DNA of 64,000 bases from Nothopassalora personata (lineage: Eukaryota; Ascomycota; Dothideomycetes; Mycosphaerellales; Mycosphaerellaceae). Below, one piece after another: positions 40,720 through 52,619 of the stretch. The translations under genes were made by a program, and so were the position numbers. The stretch's first letter is position 1. Each line of letters opens with the position of its first letter. The notes beneath the pieces are model-generated. The model saw nothing but the letters and a program-made list of their open reading frames with translations. It was not told where the DNA came from and made no database searches. Location of the stretch: contig CM066287.1 in NCBI GenBank assembly GCA_033816765.1, positions 5,580,001-5,644,000 of the forward strand, read 5' to 3'.

Positions 40720-42351
40720 CTACTTGAAACCATTCCTTCCATAAATTTTCTCGAACTCAGCCGCAGATATCAGGCCCGAAGTTCCCTCTGACTTTCTGTA
40801 AGCACCCACATTACCATGACTTCCCTTCTTCTTTGCCTGATCAGTGAGAGACTTCCGATCAACAGATGAAGCAAGTCGAGCCTTCTCCGCAGCCTCTCTG
40901 TGCACGATCGGGATGCCTTCCGCTTCTTCGCCGTAGCAGCCGTGAGCAGTATGACGAGCTCGTTTAGGTGGGCTCTGCTCTTCTGCACCGTCGGCCGGGG
41001 TACTGTCGAGCTGTTGGTCTGCAGCTGCCTGACTTTTGCGCTTCTTGGACGCTGTATGGTCTACTTTGTTGGCACTCGAGGTTGGAGCCATGCCCTGCGC
41101 ATTATTGTCGACGGAAGTAGACAGTGCCTCTTCTTGTTCATCTTGTGGGACAGATCGAGGAGAGACTCCACCACTCTCTTTGCGGTCACTACAACCCAGC
41201 TGCGAGCGCTTGTTACCAGTTTCTCCAGAGGAGTTGAGTCTACCACGATGGCCAATTGGCTCGCCAATTGGTGCATCAGTGTCACGAACAGAACCTGGCT
41301 CATCATCGTTCTGCTCTTCATCAGCTGGATCCATCTGATCGTCATACCGATCAGCCAGGCCACGAGGATCAGGACCAGACTCCTTCCAGAAGATTTTGAT
41401 AGACTCGGTCACGTTGTCAATCTTGGGTTCTTCGTTTCTGTACGCCCACAGATATTCGCGGTATGCCGCAACGTTTGAAGCTGTTGGATGAAGCGTATCT
41501 GGCTCAAAGAAACCCTTGAGACCCATCAGATTCCGTGCGCGCGTGTTGTCTGAGTCTGTGCCACCATGGCGCAGAAAGTGCCAGCCACCAGTCGATCCAG
41601 TTTGAGGCCCTACATATCCCCAAGTGTAGGAATCATCTTCCTTCGTGAACGTGTCGCTGTACCTTCCGGAATGGTGGTGTCGATCAATGGGCATAGGGTC
41701 GAAGTCTTCGACACTAGGGTCAAAGATACCTCCGCCATGATCTTTATGCTTGACTTCGTAACGATGGTCATCATCGAGTCGATAGACTGCCGTCTTGCCC
41801 TTCTTGTCCCCTGGCCGAGCTGGGAGATGTCCTCCCTTGTTGCCGCCTTCTTGGCGAAATGGCTGACTCTTACGACCAGGCTCTTCAAAGTCTTCAAGAC
41901 TCGATGTCTTCGCAAACTCACTTCTGCCAGGTGCTTGCACTACTGCACGTGGATCAATAGTCGCTTTGAGCCTGTCGAGTTCGAGACGCTCCTTGCCATT
42001 TTCGAAGTCATTGCTGTACTTGCGAACATGCCAAGGACCGCTTAGGAGGATGTTGTTGCCTTTCACGACTACACGCGGATGATACGCAGGCACGGGAGGT
42101 GGCGCGCCCACTGTTGTAGGCTCATCATCTTGAGGTTCGCTGGCGGAATGGTCGCCCACAGGCTCATTGCTGGTCGCTGCGTGCTTTCGAGTAGGCTTGG
42201 TGGCACGCGGTCGTGGCTTGGTTGACTTCTGCCGAGTACTGTTCTTCGTGGCGTTAGCGCGTGCGGGTTTGGTGCTTGTGGTAGGGCGCGTAATTCTTCC
42301 AGCCTGGATGGGAGGCTCACTTGGCTGGGCTGATCGTGTTCTTGCCGGCAT
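40720..42351 (-). CDS. Tandem-array paralogue 5, two shared domains
   Basis: Single exon, 543 aa from ATG 42351 (the first ATG of the frame). Residues 1-60 are basic (TKPRPRATKPTRKH). The first array motif is at 89-130: AYHPRVVVKGNN, LLSGPWHVRKY and KERLELDRLK. A His/Asp-rich linker follows (DPMPIDRHHHSG). The second domain is at about 255-325: GGWHFLRHGG, MGLKGFFEPDTLHPTASN, YREYLWAYR and IKIFWKES. The C-terminal half is disordered, with SPPKRARHTAHG as a likely nuclear signal. It is the longest and apparently intact member, and best represents the full domain order. No homologous family recognised. Confidence 0.75.
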   Translation of the reverse strand: MPARTRSAQPSEPPIQAGRITRPTTSTKPARANATKNSTRQKSTKPRPRATKPTRKHAATSNEPVGDHSASEPQDDEPTTVGAPPPVPAYHPRVVVKGNNILLSGPWHVRKYSNDFENGKERLELDRLKATIDPRAVVQAPGRSEFAKTSSLEDFEEPGRKSQPFRQEGGNKGGHLPARPGDKKGKTAVYRLDDDHRYEVKHKDHGGGIFDPSVEDFDPMPIDRHHHSGRYSDTFTKEDDSYTWGYVGPQTGSTGGWHFLRHGGTDSDNTRARNLMGLKGFFEPDTLHPTASNVAAYREYLWAYRNEEPKIDNVTESIKIFWKESGPDPRGLADRYDDQMDPADEEQNDDEPGSVRDTDAPIGEPIGHRGRLNSSGETGNKRSQLGCSDRKESGGVSPRSVPQDEQEEALSTSVDNNAQGMAPTSSANKVDHTASKKRKSQAAADQQLDSTPADGAEEQSPPKRARHTAHGCYGEEAEGIPIVHREAAEKARLASSVDRKSLTDQAKKKGSHGNVGAYRKSEGTSGLISAAEFEKIYGRNGFK

Positions 42352-42580
42352 GCTTTCTTGGGAGGCCAATGAAAATTGCTACAGCGTATGATGTAAGCCA
42401 CCGTGCGATGTTATCGTAGTAGAAGGTCTTATACGTCTTTCCAGTAGTAGCCTGGGTAGCAAACACTGGTGTTCCTTTGACAAAGGTTGTGCTCATGCTT
42501 GTTGCTTTACACAAGCGTGCACAGAGCCACAAAGGGATCTCACCGCCCAGCGCCAGAGCGACGTATAGCACATTGATGCA

Positions 42581-44176
42581 TCAGAAGGTGTATCGAAATC
42601 CCTCTGTCCTTTCAAGCACAGCCTTCCCAGCTCTCTGCCTCATGTTGGCCATATAAAAGTAGGTCGAAAACACCGCCACAAAGCCAATAATCAGAATGTG
42701 GCTGCCAATCGAGATCCATACAGCAGTAGGATACCTCGGCGCCTCCTTTTGCATAATAATGTAGCTTCCAGCAATACCTCCAGCTCCGTTCATGGCAGTA
42801 CATGCTGCAGCAGTGAAAGCTCTCTTCCATTGACCTGTGACGTTACTTGTCTGGTAAGTCGTGATTGCTGCCCAGTTGCTCACGTATGCGCCAGTGACCA
42901 GGTATGTGCCAATGTAGCGGACTGTGACTTGGTTTGCGAAGCCCAGCATCCCGAAGCCGGCGATAAGGCAGATGCTGTTGAAGATGATGACGGGTCCGCG
43001 AAGTTTGTATCTATCACCCACAATGGACGTGAAGATGACCGGAAGGACCGCGTAGTAGTATGGTGGTGAAGAAAGCAGGATGGAGCGGTTCTCGCCATAG
43101 CCCATGCCGGATAGAATGATGGGCAGAAAGTAGCTCATCGAGGTTGAGACCAAGTTGAGCAGAAAGTACATGCAAGCGAAGCTGCGATAGTGTCAGTTTG
43201 CCCCAGATGAGACAGCTTTGCTCACATACCCGTAGACCTTGACATCCTTCGCGTGCACCAATACCTTCCGCCAAGCAAACTCGTCAGCCTTGACATCCCT
43301 CCTATCTCTCTGAATCCTCCTCACAGCCAACTCCTGTTCATCCTTCGTCAGGAACCAAAGACTCCTCTCTGCCTTCTCCGGGAAGTCCACAATCCAGAAA
43401 TACGTCGCGCAGCCAATCACCATCGTCACCAGTCCCTGGACCAGGTACATATACCTCCACCCCTCCAATCCCCCTTGGCCGTCAAGGTGGTTCAAAGCCC
43501 AGTTGACAATCCCACCCGTCGCCAAAACAATGACCTGCCCGCTCTGCAAGAAAGCAAATCTCACCTGCTGCTCGCGCCTTAGATACCACGTACTAATCAA
43601 ATATGTCAAGCCAGGATAGATCCCACTCATCGCCATACCCAGCAACACTCTCAACGCAATCATCTCCTTCCACGTATGGATGAAAGCCGTACACATCGTG
43701 ATGAGTCCAAACATAAACGTGATCACCGCAAACCAAATTCGAGGCCCAAAGGTCCGGACTGCGATTGTGGACGGCAGCTGGAAGGCAATTGATGATATCG
43801 TGAAGATGAAGATGCTAACGCTGTAGCGATTGCCTGTCAGGTCCAGGTCTGAGAGCATGGATGTCACAGATGCTGATGAGATGATTCCGGAGTCGAGGAG
43901 GTTGAGACTGCAGAGGATTCCGGCTATTGTGCAGAGGCGGAGGTCGACCTGGAGACGGAGGCGTCGTTCAAGGTGATGGTCGATGATTTCTTCGTCGTCT
44001 TGAATGGACTCAGAGTCTTGGCGTGTACTCGGGTCGCCATTGGAAATGGACTTAGTCGACGGTGGCGAGAAAGATGTCTTCATCGTTGCATCCTCAACCA
44101 TGGTGTCGTAGCTTGCCACTCCAGTTCGATCTCTCAGAAGAGCAGAAGAAGAAGAGCTCTCAGACGAACACGACAT
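42581..44176 (-). CDS. MFS transporter, anion:cation symporter (Dal5/Tna1-like)
   Basis: Exons 44176-43230 and 43181-42581 (48-bp intron, GTATGT...CGCAG) give 515 aa. After a charged 80-residue N-terminus there are about 12 hydrophobic segments. Family marks are NLLDSGIISSASVTSM in TM1-2, LRVLLGMAMSGIYPGLTYLISTWY in TM4-5, the central loop WFLTKDEQELAVRRIQRDRRD and FNSICLIAGFGMLGFANQ. The subgroup carries organic anions and vitamins such as allantoate, nicotinate and pantothenate; substrate not assigned. It lies next to the paralogue array on the same strand, with about 230 bp between. Confidence 0.88.
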
Positions 44177-44628
44177 CCTCGCCGATCTTGCAGTTGAGAC
44201 TTTACCGCAGTAATAGTCGCTGCCCGGCGATGAAGCGCACGTCTATGAGGTAAGCATACATGTATGTAGATTGTAAGTCATTTTGTCCGCAAAGCCGAGG
44301 ATTGCCGAAAAAGGTACATCCACAACAGGAGCACACCTGCCTTACCGGCACACCCAAGCATGAATAAATGTATGCTATCGTGATGCCAAGGACGAAGGAA
44401 AACGAGCAAGTAGCCCGTGGGTCTTGTATCTTCTGACTTAGAAGAGCGGTACTACTAAAAAGATACGTTCAAGCGTTGCAATTATCCTTCAATCCGCCTT
44501 GTGGGTATCTTCGCGACCGATTTACAGCAGACCCGTTCGGAACTCCCTGCGAACCAACAAATTGCGACATCTCAAGACTTCCGCCAAACGCTGCTTATCC
44601 ATACAATCCTCCGTCACATGTAATTCAT
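44177..44628. other. Intergenic, no gene
   Basis: Promoter side of the MFS gene and 3' side of the F-box gene. Nothing recognised. Confidence 0.45.
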
Positions 44629-47600
44629 TTAATTCCGTGGCACTGAAGCACGTGCGTCGTCGTACACGTAACGCTGTGCGGCGCCATTCGGTGGTACAGG
44701 CTCGTAATACATTGGGCCTCTATCGTCGTAAACTGGCTGGAGGTGAGCGCCGGGAGCCATGGTGGTAGTGTAAATTGGTTGTTCATGTCGTCGGCCCTGT
44801 TGCTCGTACGGGCTTGGTGCGTACTGCACCGGTACAGGTGCTGGGTCGATAGGAATCAGCTCAAGTGGTCGACCATACTGATCGACGTAGATTGGTTTCG
44901 GAGGCGCCGGCTGCTCGTACTGGTATCGCGCAGGCTCACGCTCTGGCAGTGGCATGTACTGTACAGGCGCTTCCCGGTAAGCAGGAGCACGGCCTTGCGG
45001 CTGACTGTAGTGCTGTTCTCCTTCGTACACATAGTGGTATCTCGGTGTCGGCTGCGGCGGCGCCGCGTACGGCGCATCGACGTACGCATGGTGCTGCTGC
45101 TGGTTCTGCTCGAAGTGACGACCGTTCTGAGACAGTGCCGCTTGTATTGCCTGCAGATCGAGGCCGCCAGCGTTGTGGCTCGGTGGTGGTGCAGGCTCAT
45201 ACCGGGAGCTGGGCCTCCAATCATCATGACGCTGTCTCGCAACAGGCTCATGGTTCGGCTTGTGAGGGTGTTCATGCTGGTACTGACGCGATACACTGCC
45301 TGATCTGTTACTGACCGCCTTGGGAGGTGTTGCTATCGCCACTGGCGCAGCTTGACCTGTGAGCGATGCCAGGATTGCAGCAATATCTGGTGCTCCAGTT
45401 GGAGTGGTGACCGAAGTATTGCTGACAGCTTGCGATGGTGCACTTGGCTCAGCTCTCCCAACAGAAGGACTACGGCTGCTTCGACCATTTTGAGGTGGTT
45501 GCGGCTGTTGCTGAGCAGGCAAGACGCCTAGGCTTTTCAGGGCCGCCAACGTCTCTGGCGTCAAATCAAGAATACCAGCTCCGGATGGCACGGCAGCAAG
45601 AGGTGACTTTTTGCGAGCATCTGTATCGAACTGAGACGGGTCCGCACCCTGCTCCTTGGGAGAGACGAATATAGGCCGCCGAGGGTCGTATTCATCTTCA
45701 GTCGGCTCTGGTAGCGGTTCATGGGAGTTGTCGCGGTCTGACACTCCGTTGGACTGTTTCCCACCCTTCTTCTTTGGTGCTGCCTTCTGCTTCTTACCCA
45801 GCCGGGTCAGAAGGCGACTGGCAGGCAGGCCGCCTGCGTTGGCGTGAGATGTCTCTCCAGATACGACGCCAATTTTCGGCAAAGGAGGCGGAAAGGCGCT
45901 GGGAAATGCTGCAGCAACCAAAGCAAGCTTTTCATCGTTCATGCCAGGTGCACGAAGCAAGTCTCGCACCAGCGGGACCTCCGGTAATTCTATCATGTCT
46001 CTTGTCCAGTCGAGAAACCCACCCTGAACTTGTGGCTGATGCATGACCTTCAGGTGGGTGATCAGTGAAGATGTATTGTAGGCCTTGATGTCCTTGACTC
46101 TGATCCAGTACGACCCATGTTTACCCGCGCCATTTGGCTGGGCAGCAACACAGGTCCGGCACGCTAGACCATGTGCGTTCTTGAGAGGACGCATGACCGC
46201 ATTGGTTGCCAAAGCATCTGTGACCAGGTCCAAATGTGGCTTTTGGTGGAACCGCTCGGCGAAGCGACTGACTGCATGATGGATGACAGTATGGATGCGA
46301 ATGCACTCCATCATATCCTTGACACCGTCAAGAGCATCCCAAACCTCACGAGCATCACTCGATAGCTTGGCTACCTGTGCATCGTGACTCATGTCGATAT
46401 CGGGGTCTGCTACAGCCGATGGCTGATAGAAAAAGCCGTTCATAGCGCCATCTCCAGCAGGTGCGTAGTGGGCAGGATACCCAGGGCTTACTGTGGAGTA
46501 GCCGTTCGCAGCAGCATTGTATGGATTGTCCGGTAGAGCGGGAGCGGACGAAGGGGCAGGGAAAGGGCTCTCGTGGTTGCCATGTGGGGTATTGCGAGCA
46601 CGACTATTGTTTCTATAGTCCAATGGCCGACGGTCCAGCTTGAGCCAGTGCGATGGATTCGTGTGGAATGGTGGCTCTTCCGGCCATTCGGCCGTCTGCC
46701 AATGGACCACGATGTTGCCCTTGCTGAACGCAGTCGTATGCTTCGCTCCATAATGTTGGATGAGCCCTTCGAAAGCGAACCACTTCGGCTTCTTCTCTTC
46801 GGCGCAGCCCGCACATATGAAATGCTCCCGACGATGCACGTCCGTCAGCGGTCTCACCTTGTTGTCATAGACCCATTTCATGTTGTCCAACGATAGGAAT
46901 GGTTCCACGGGTGGGCTGCCTTGCTTCGCCCCGTCTTTCCGCCTTGGTGGCTCAAACGTGGGCAGCAGACCTAACGATTTGTCCTCTTCGTATCGTTGGC
47001 GAATGTGGAGAAGGGCATAAAGGGCAAACAGGGGCGCGCTGTCCTTGTCGATCATCTTGCCGCCACCCCACTTGCCATTGATGTAGTCATCGGCATACTC
47101 ACCCAGCTGCTTGCGTAGTGGTTCCTGCGCTTGTTCATACTCACGGTCGTAGGTCTCCTTGGCAGGCCTCGGAACGATGTCGTCCATGTTGCCAGATGGC
47201 AGGGCGGCTTGCAGCGCAGCCAGTTGCGAGGCACGTTCATGCTCGGCAAGCTCGGCGGCTTCCCTCTGCGCAATGATTCTTGGCTTGAGCATTTCCCAGG
47301 CAAAGTCCGTCATGGGAGTGGTAATCTGCATGGCCGCTTGAAAGGACTCCATGTGCTGTAGAACGTTGGGCTCCAACGGTGGCTCGAATTCCCTACATCG
47401 GCGCTCAATTTCTGCTTTCCGGGCTTGACGGGCAATCTCCACTTCCTGCGGATTACGGACTGGCCTGAAGAAATGATTTGGAGCCATCGGCGCTGGGAAC
47501 GGTGGTGGCGCAGGGAGATGATGCTGTGGAGGTTGAGATGGTGGCTGGTAATGGTTGCCCAAGCCATTCTGGAGGAAATGAACCGGCTGTGGCAGCGGGT

Positions 47601-49138
47601 GAATACCTGCGAGTGTTAGGTCAGGTCCTGTCTTGTCCGATCGCCCAGCAAATGTCCTCTCCGGACGCGCGTCCAGCCATCTGTCCTCGAAGATGCAAAT
47701 CATTCACATGAAGAAGCGGAAAAGTCAACAACATGGAGCACAAAGAGATGCCTGCTTACCGTTGGCCGTCGGAGACGACTGAACACCGTTTACTCCCACA
47801 GGTCTACGCTGGGCTTCCTCACCATGTCGCGGAAAAGACGCAATATCATACTCCCTGAGCACATGCGCCAGGTGTTGCCCTGGACGCAGTTGTTGCAGCT
47901 CCCACTTCTCCCAGCGTGCAGAGTCTGCCATGTTTTCCTTACCGCGAGCGAACAGACCTTTATGCCATTCATCGACTGCGCCAGGGCCCAGCGCTCTTGC
48001 ACTTTCTTCTTCGCCTTTGATGGCTTCCAGATCTGTGATGTAGTATATCTTGGAAAACCTGAGGTTTCCAGGAATGCCGCCGGGAACGGTCTGGCGTACC
48101 GACTCTGCTGCAAAGTGAAGATCGGGAGACAGAAACCCGTGCGTGACGCCGTTGCGCAGTCGAGCGAGAGAGGGATCGCCGAGGACTTGAACATCCTGTG
48201 GAATGGTTAGGTCGACGTCGGCGACGTTGTCAGGTTGAGCATACCTTCAGAGATCGAGCGTGTAGACACAGACCGCACGATCGAATGCCGAAGGGCCAGA
48301 TGACGCGAAGACCGTTCGGACCTGGACCTGCATTGAGCACAGTAGTTGCGGGAGTCGGTGCAGGTGCTCTGTGGCAGAATTGGCAGCTGCGCCCGCCAAT
48401 CAGCTTTAGCATGTCATGCTCAGAGAAGTGCGACAGCGGTCTGGGTAGTGTCGGAAAGAAGGTCTTCCTGGACTGAATCCAAATGGTCTCGCTGTCCAGG
48501 ACTTGGATCTGCGGCCTGTCCTTCCTTACAGCAGGTGGAGCTGAGGTGTTGGTGAGATACTCGTTGAAAGATTTGCACACGCGTAAACAACGACAAAGCA
48601 TTGCAGGAGGCAAGTGCAAAAACACGCGCTGCCAGACCTCTGCCGGCAGTTGCGGTATCCGTGGCTTCTCCCCGTGTTGCTTCGCGGACGCGACGGACAG
48701 CTTGCGCTTCTTGGCGGAATCCTCTGTGGAAACTGGAGTAGCATGGTTAGCATCAGTCGCATCGCTGAGCTTGCGTTTGGCTCCGGCATGAGCGGTAGGG
48801 CTGGCAGCAGGCAAAGTGGCAGGCTCCGGTGTGCTGGGTCGGCTGGGTGAAGAGAGTTCCATCTCGGACGATGAATCGTCTTGGTCGTCAGCGTTCACAG
48901 CATCCGATTCCGCGGTCGCGGTGATAGGAGTGGTGGCCGTGCTCAAAGGCACAGCAGCAGCAGGAGTGGCATCGGCGGCATCGGTGGTCGCAGTGGTCGC
49001 AGTAGTAGGTTCCTCCTGGGCGTGATTCTCCGGGACGGGTTGGCAGTCGGTGGTCGGACAGGTGGGCGTATCATCACCATAGAAGTCCTCGTCGTCCAAG
49101 GGCGCCTCACTAGCGCTTCTCCCGTTGGTGTAGTCCAT
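44629..49138 (-). CDS. F-box protein with C2H2-like finger, 1442 aa
   Basis: Three exons: 49138-48245, 48195-47760 and 47627-44629 (introns 49 and 132 bp). Exon 1 has an acidic/Thr-rich start, a KKRKL nuclear signal and an F-box near residues 160-200 (IPQLPAEVWQRVFLHLPPAM). It ends in paired cysteines (CQFCHR, SCGLCL). Exon 2 begins DVQVLGD and includes ENMADSARWEKWELQQL. Exon 3 has EFICAGC-like CxxC followed by HYGAKH (a C2H2 finger), CRTCVAAQ and a long Gln/Pro/Tyr-rich tail. F-boxes dock to Skp1 in SCF ubiquitin ligases. The exon 3 acceptor (GACAAGACAG, 47628) was chosen to keep frame; another acceptor is possible. Confidence 0.78.
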
Positions 49139-49542
49139 GGCGGCGACTGGAGGTCAGTAGAGCATGCGCGACATCAAATCTATGTGCGAGGGGATGCCAT
49201 GTCCTCGAGATTTGATGGGGACGCGGTGGTGGTGGTGGTGAGGGGGAAGAGGTAAAGGAATAACACTTGACGGCAGCAGCGGAAGCAACTTGGACAGTTG
49301 CGCGCGACACAAGCAGAGTTCTTAGACCTGCAACATGGGAAGGCGCGAGGCTGACGAGCGAGAGTCTTGCAGTGGAGAATTGTGCTGTGCAGGTGGTGGT
49401 GGTGGTGAGGGACGCGCTCTCAGCGAATACAATTGATAGGGCGAAATTGGTTGGTAGGGGGGTGGGGGGGGGGGGGGCCACAGTCGAGGGCAAAAGTAGT
49501 GGCGATCGTGCGATATAATTAGAAGTGATCTTGACACTTCCG

Positions 49543-49573
<31 letters not shown>

Positions 49574-50134
49574 CCTCGAACGACAATTTCTACCATGTCA
49601 AGAGCTCTCGAGGATGGCGTGTTCGCAGCCTCTGCCGATATCGATAGACTGACTATATGGAAGCCGCCACATGTTCAATCCTTGACCAGTCGAAGACGTC
49701 GTACTGTAGCAACGTACTCTAGCAAAGTATCACGCTCATCACAGTGGCACATATTCAGCTCGCGTTCTTGATGATCGTCTTGCAAACGACTGCTATCCAG
49801 CTGCCTGCCTATTCCTCATATACTGTACCCACTGAGAATCCGTCCAGCCACTGCAGCATTGCCATTGCGTGTTCCGTATCTTGCCGCGGTCGCCAATGAC
49901 GCAGCACTTGGCATGCATGGCAGTTCGCTTAGTTCTAGCTGTCTCGCGCGTCGTGCGAAAGACTCCCAGTAAACACTCCTCCCGACACATGTCAGCGAGC
50001 CTTTCTGGTAGCTGAAAATCCGTTGCTCCAGCCTCCGCTTGACCACATTCACCCACGTCTAGAGCCGGCGAGTGACCTTCCCACCACACACTCGCCAGGC
50101 GTTGCACCCAAAAACAAACTCCCAATCTTCCAAG
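49139..50134. promoter_or_regulatory. Divergent promoter with poly-G and GA tracts
   Basis: Lies between the F-box gene (minus) and ABP1 (plus). It contains a G6-T-G14 run (49457-49477) and an AG repeat of 14 units (49546-49573). Both are purine-only on the plus strand and could adopt non-B structure. No gene supported. Confidence 0.5.
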
Positions 50135-52619
50135 ATGGCGACCTTGAATCTGTCCCAGAACGGACCCTCGATCACCAACAGCTACCAGAAGATCGTGAAT
50201 GCCTCGCCTTCCGGTCCAGCTGCAGCTTCACCCACCTACGGTATATGGGCCGTTTTCTCCGTCAAGGCCCCACTCGCCAATGCCTTCCAGGCAGACTCCG
50301 GCAAAGAGAGCATCTTGAACGTGCAGACGACAGGCGAGGGAGAGCTGGCAGATCTGATTGACGAGTTCTCAGACGGGCGCATTCAGTTTGCATTTGTCAA
50401 GGTCAAGGACCCAAACACTACACTGCCAAAGAGCGTGCTCATTGCGTGGTGCGGAGAGGGCGTGCCGGAGAGGACCAAGGGATACTTCACCAGCCATCTC
50501 AATGCCGTCTCGAAGGTGCTACATGGATACCACGTGCAGGTCACCGCGAGATCAGACCGTGATCTGACTCCTGAAGTGATTGTGCAAAAGGTTGCAGATT
50601 CCTCGGGCTCCAAGTACAGCGGAGGTGGTTCGGTTCCATCGCCGGCATCATCCGGACCTCCACCACCTAAAGCAAAGCCGGTGCTGCCTACGAAGAGCTT
50701 TGGAGCTGCTGGCGGCTTTCAGCCTCTGGGAGGAGCACGAACGCGTGCGCCTGCGCCTTCAGGCCCGACGGACGATGATGGCTGGGGTCAGGACGCTCCA
50801 CCAGTGACCAGATCGCAGCTGGAGAAGGTCGAGCCTGCATACAAGCCAACGAAGGTCGATATCAACGCCTTGCAATCACAGCGCGAGCCCTCGAACTACC
50901 AAGCACCTCCTCGGCCCAGCAACGGCAGCGCGGATGTAGTGAGCGGCGGATACCAACCGATAGGCAAGGTCGATATCGCTGCACTGAGAAGGCAGGCCCA
51001 AGAAGGTGGAAATGTGCAAGATGACAGGCCTACTGTGGTAAAGGGTGCGTACGAGCCAGTCGGCAAGGTAGACATCAACGAGATCAGGCGCAAAGCACAA
51101 GGTGCACCAGCTGCAGCACAGCCTCGGCCGCCCCAGCCGACTGCGGATGAAGATGACCGGCCTAGGTCGCTGGCAGATCGTTCTAGTGCTTTCACACAGG
51201 CCAAGCCCTTGACAGAGCTTCCAAAGCCCAAGGTCGCAAACCGTTTCGGCTCTGCGGCCGGTACATTCGGTGGCACCAAGGCCCCGACACCTGGTGGCTT
51301 TGAAGCCAAGCCACTTGCCGCTGCTGCTCCTGTCGGAACTGCAAGTAAGACGTTTGCCGACGAGGGTGGAAAGACACCAGCTCAGCTGTGGGCTGAGAGG
51401 AAGGCACGAGAGCGTGGCGACAGCGGTGCTGCACAGACACAGATTCCATCTCACTCTGGCACTCCAGCTTCGCCCATCAGAAGCCAAGAGAGCGGTCAAT
51501 GGCAGAGTGGATATGAGGGTAAGAAGTGGGGTGTGCAGATTCCCACACGGACTGGAGGCAGTGGAATCAGCGAGCAGCGCACTGGTCACGATCAACCACG
51601 AGAAGAGAACGAGCCCCCTGCTGGTGGTGTTGGCTCAATACGAGATCGCTTTGCTGGCGCTGCGCCAATGGGAGCCAGCCGCGAAGTTAGCGGTGCGCCA
51701 GAGCCACCACCGCTTGATACGTCCAGCAAGCCAAATGCAGGCGCACGCGGCGTGCCGATTCCAGGTCTACCGCAGCGGCCAGTCGAGGACGACGTGCCCG
51801 CTCAACAGCATCAAGACTTGCCACCTCCACCACCTCGACCACAGCCGGATGAAGAGGAAGAAGAGAATGAGTATGAGCCACAAGGATCACCTGTCCGCAT
51901 CGCGATGCCGGTCAGTCGTGGCCCTGAACCTATTGAGCCAGCGGACGATCTACCTTCGCGGCCGGTACCGACTGCTTCCATCGAGAACGCGATTGCGAGC
52001 CACAGAGCACCTTCACCAGAGCCGCAAGCACAAGACGACGATCTGTCTCGTGGCGCTGCTCACGCTGCTGCCCACAGTACCTTTGGCGAGGTTCAAGACC
52101 CACGTGCCGCCGGCGACTCTGGTGGCAAGGAGGCTATCGCTCAATTCGACTACGAAAAGGATGAGGAGAATGAGATCGCACTCCGAGAAGGCGAGCGCAT
52201 CACCAACATCGACATGGTCGACGAAGATTGGTGGATGGGTGAGAACAGCCGAGGTGAACGTGGTCTTTTCCCAAGCAACTACGTCGAGCTTGTGGAGAGT
52301 GGTGCGGGAGCTGCTACTGCCGTGCCACCGCCTGCGCCACGTGCTGCCGAGCCTGAGCCTCCAGCTGCACCTCAGCAACCTGCAGGCGGCCATGGACGTA
52401 CAGCGACGGCCCAATACGACTACGATGCAGCAGAAGAGAACGAGCTCAGTTTCCCGGATGGCGCCAAGATCACGAACATCGTAAGTCAAATCACGACTCA
52501 CATAGGTCTGACGGCGAGCTAACAAAACGTAGGAGTTCCCAGATGACGACTGGTGGCAAGGTGAGTATAATGGACGTATCGGTCTGTTCCCTGCCAACTA
52601 CGTCACGCTGGACGCATAG
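50135..52619 (+). CDS. ABP1: Actin-binding protein Abp1 (ADF-H plus two SH3)
   Basis: Exons 50135-52480 and 52533-52619 (52-bp intron, GCTAAC branch) give 810 aa. Start at MATLNLSQNGPS; an upstream in-frame ATG at 50072 would add 21 unlikely residues. An ADF-homology domain fills about 1-140 (YGIWAVFSVKA, DGRIQFAFVKVKDP, GEGVPERTKGYF). Three copies of a Y-x-P-x-GKVDI-x-x-(I/L)R-type repeat follow (residues about 230-340), then a disordered Pro-rich region. Two SH3 domains close the protein: AIAQFDYEKDEENEIAL...GLFPSNYVELV and ATAQYDYDAAEENELSF...GLFPANYVTLDA, the second split by the intron. Abp1 links Arp2/3, actin filaments and endocytic patches. Confidence 0.96.
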
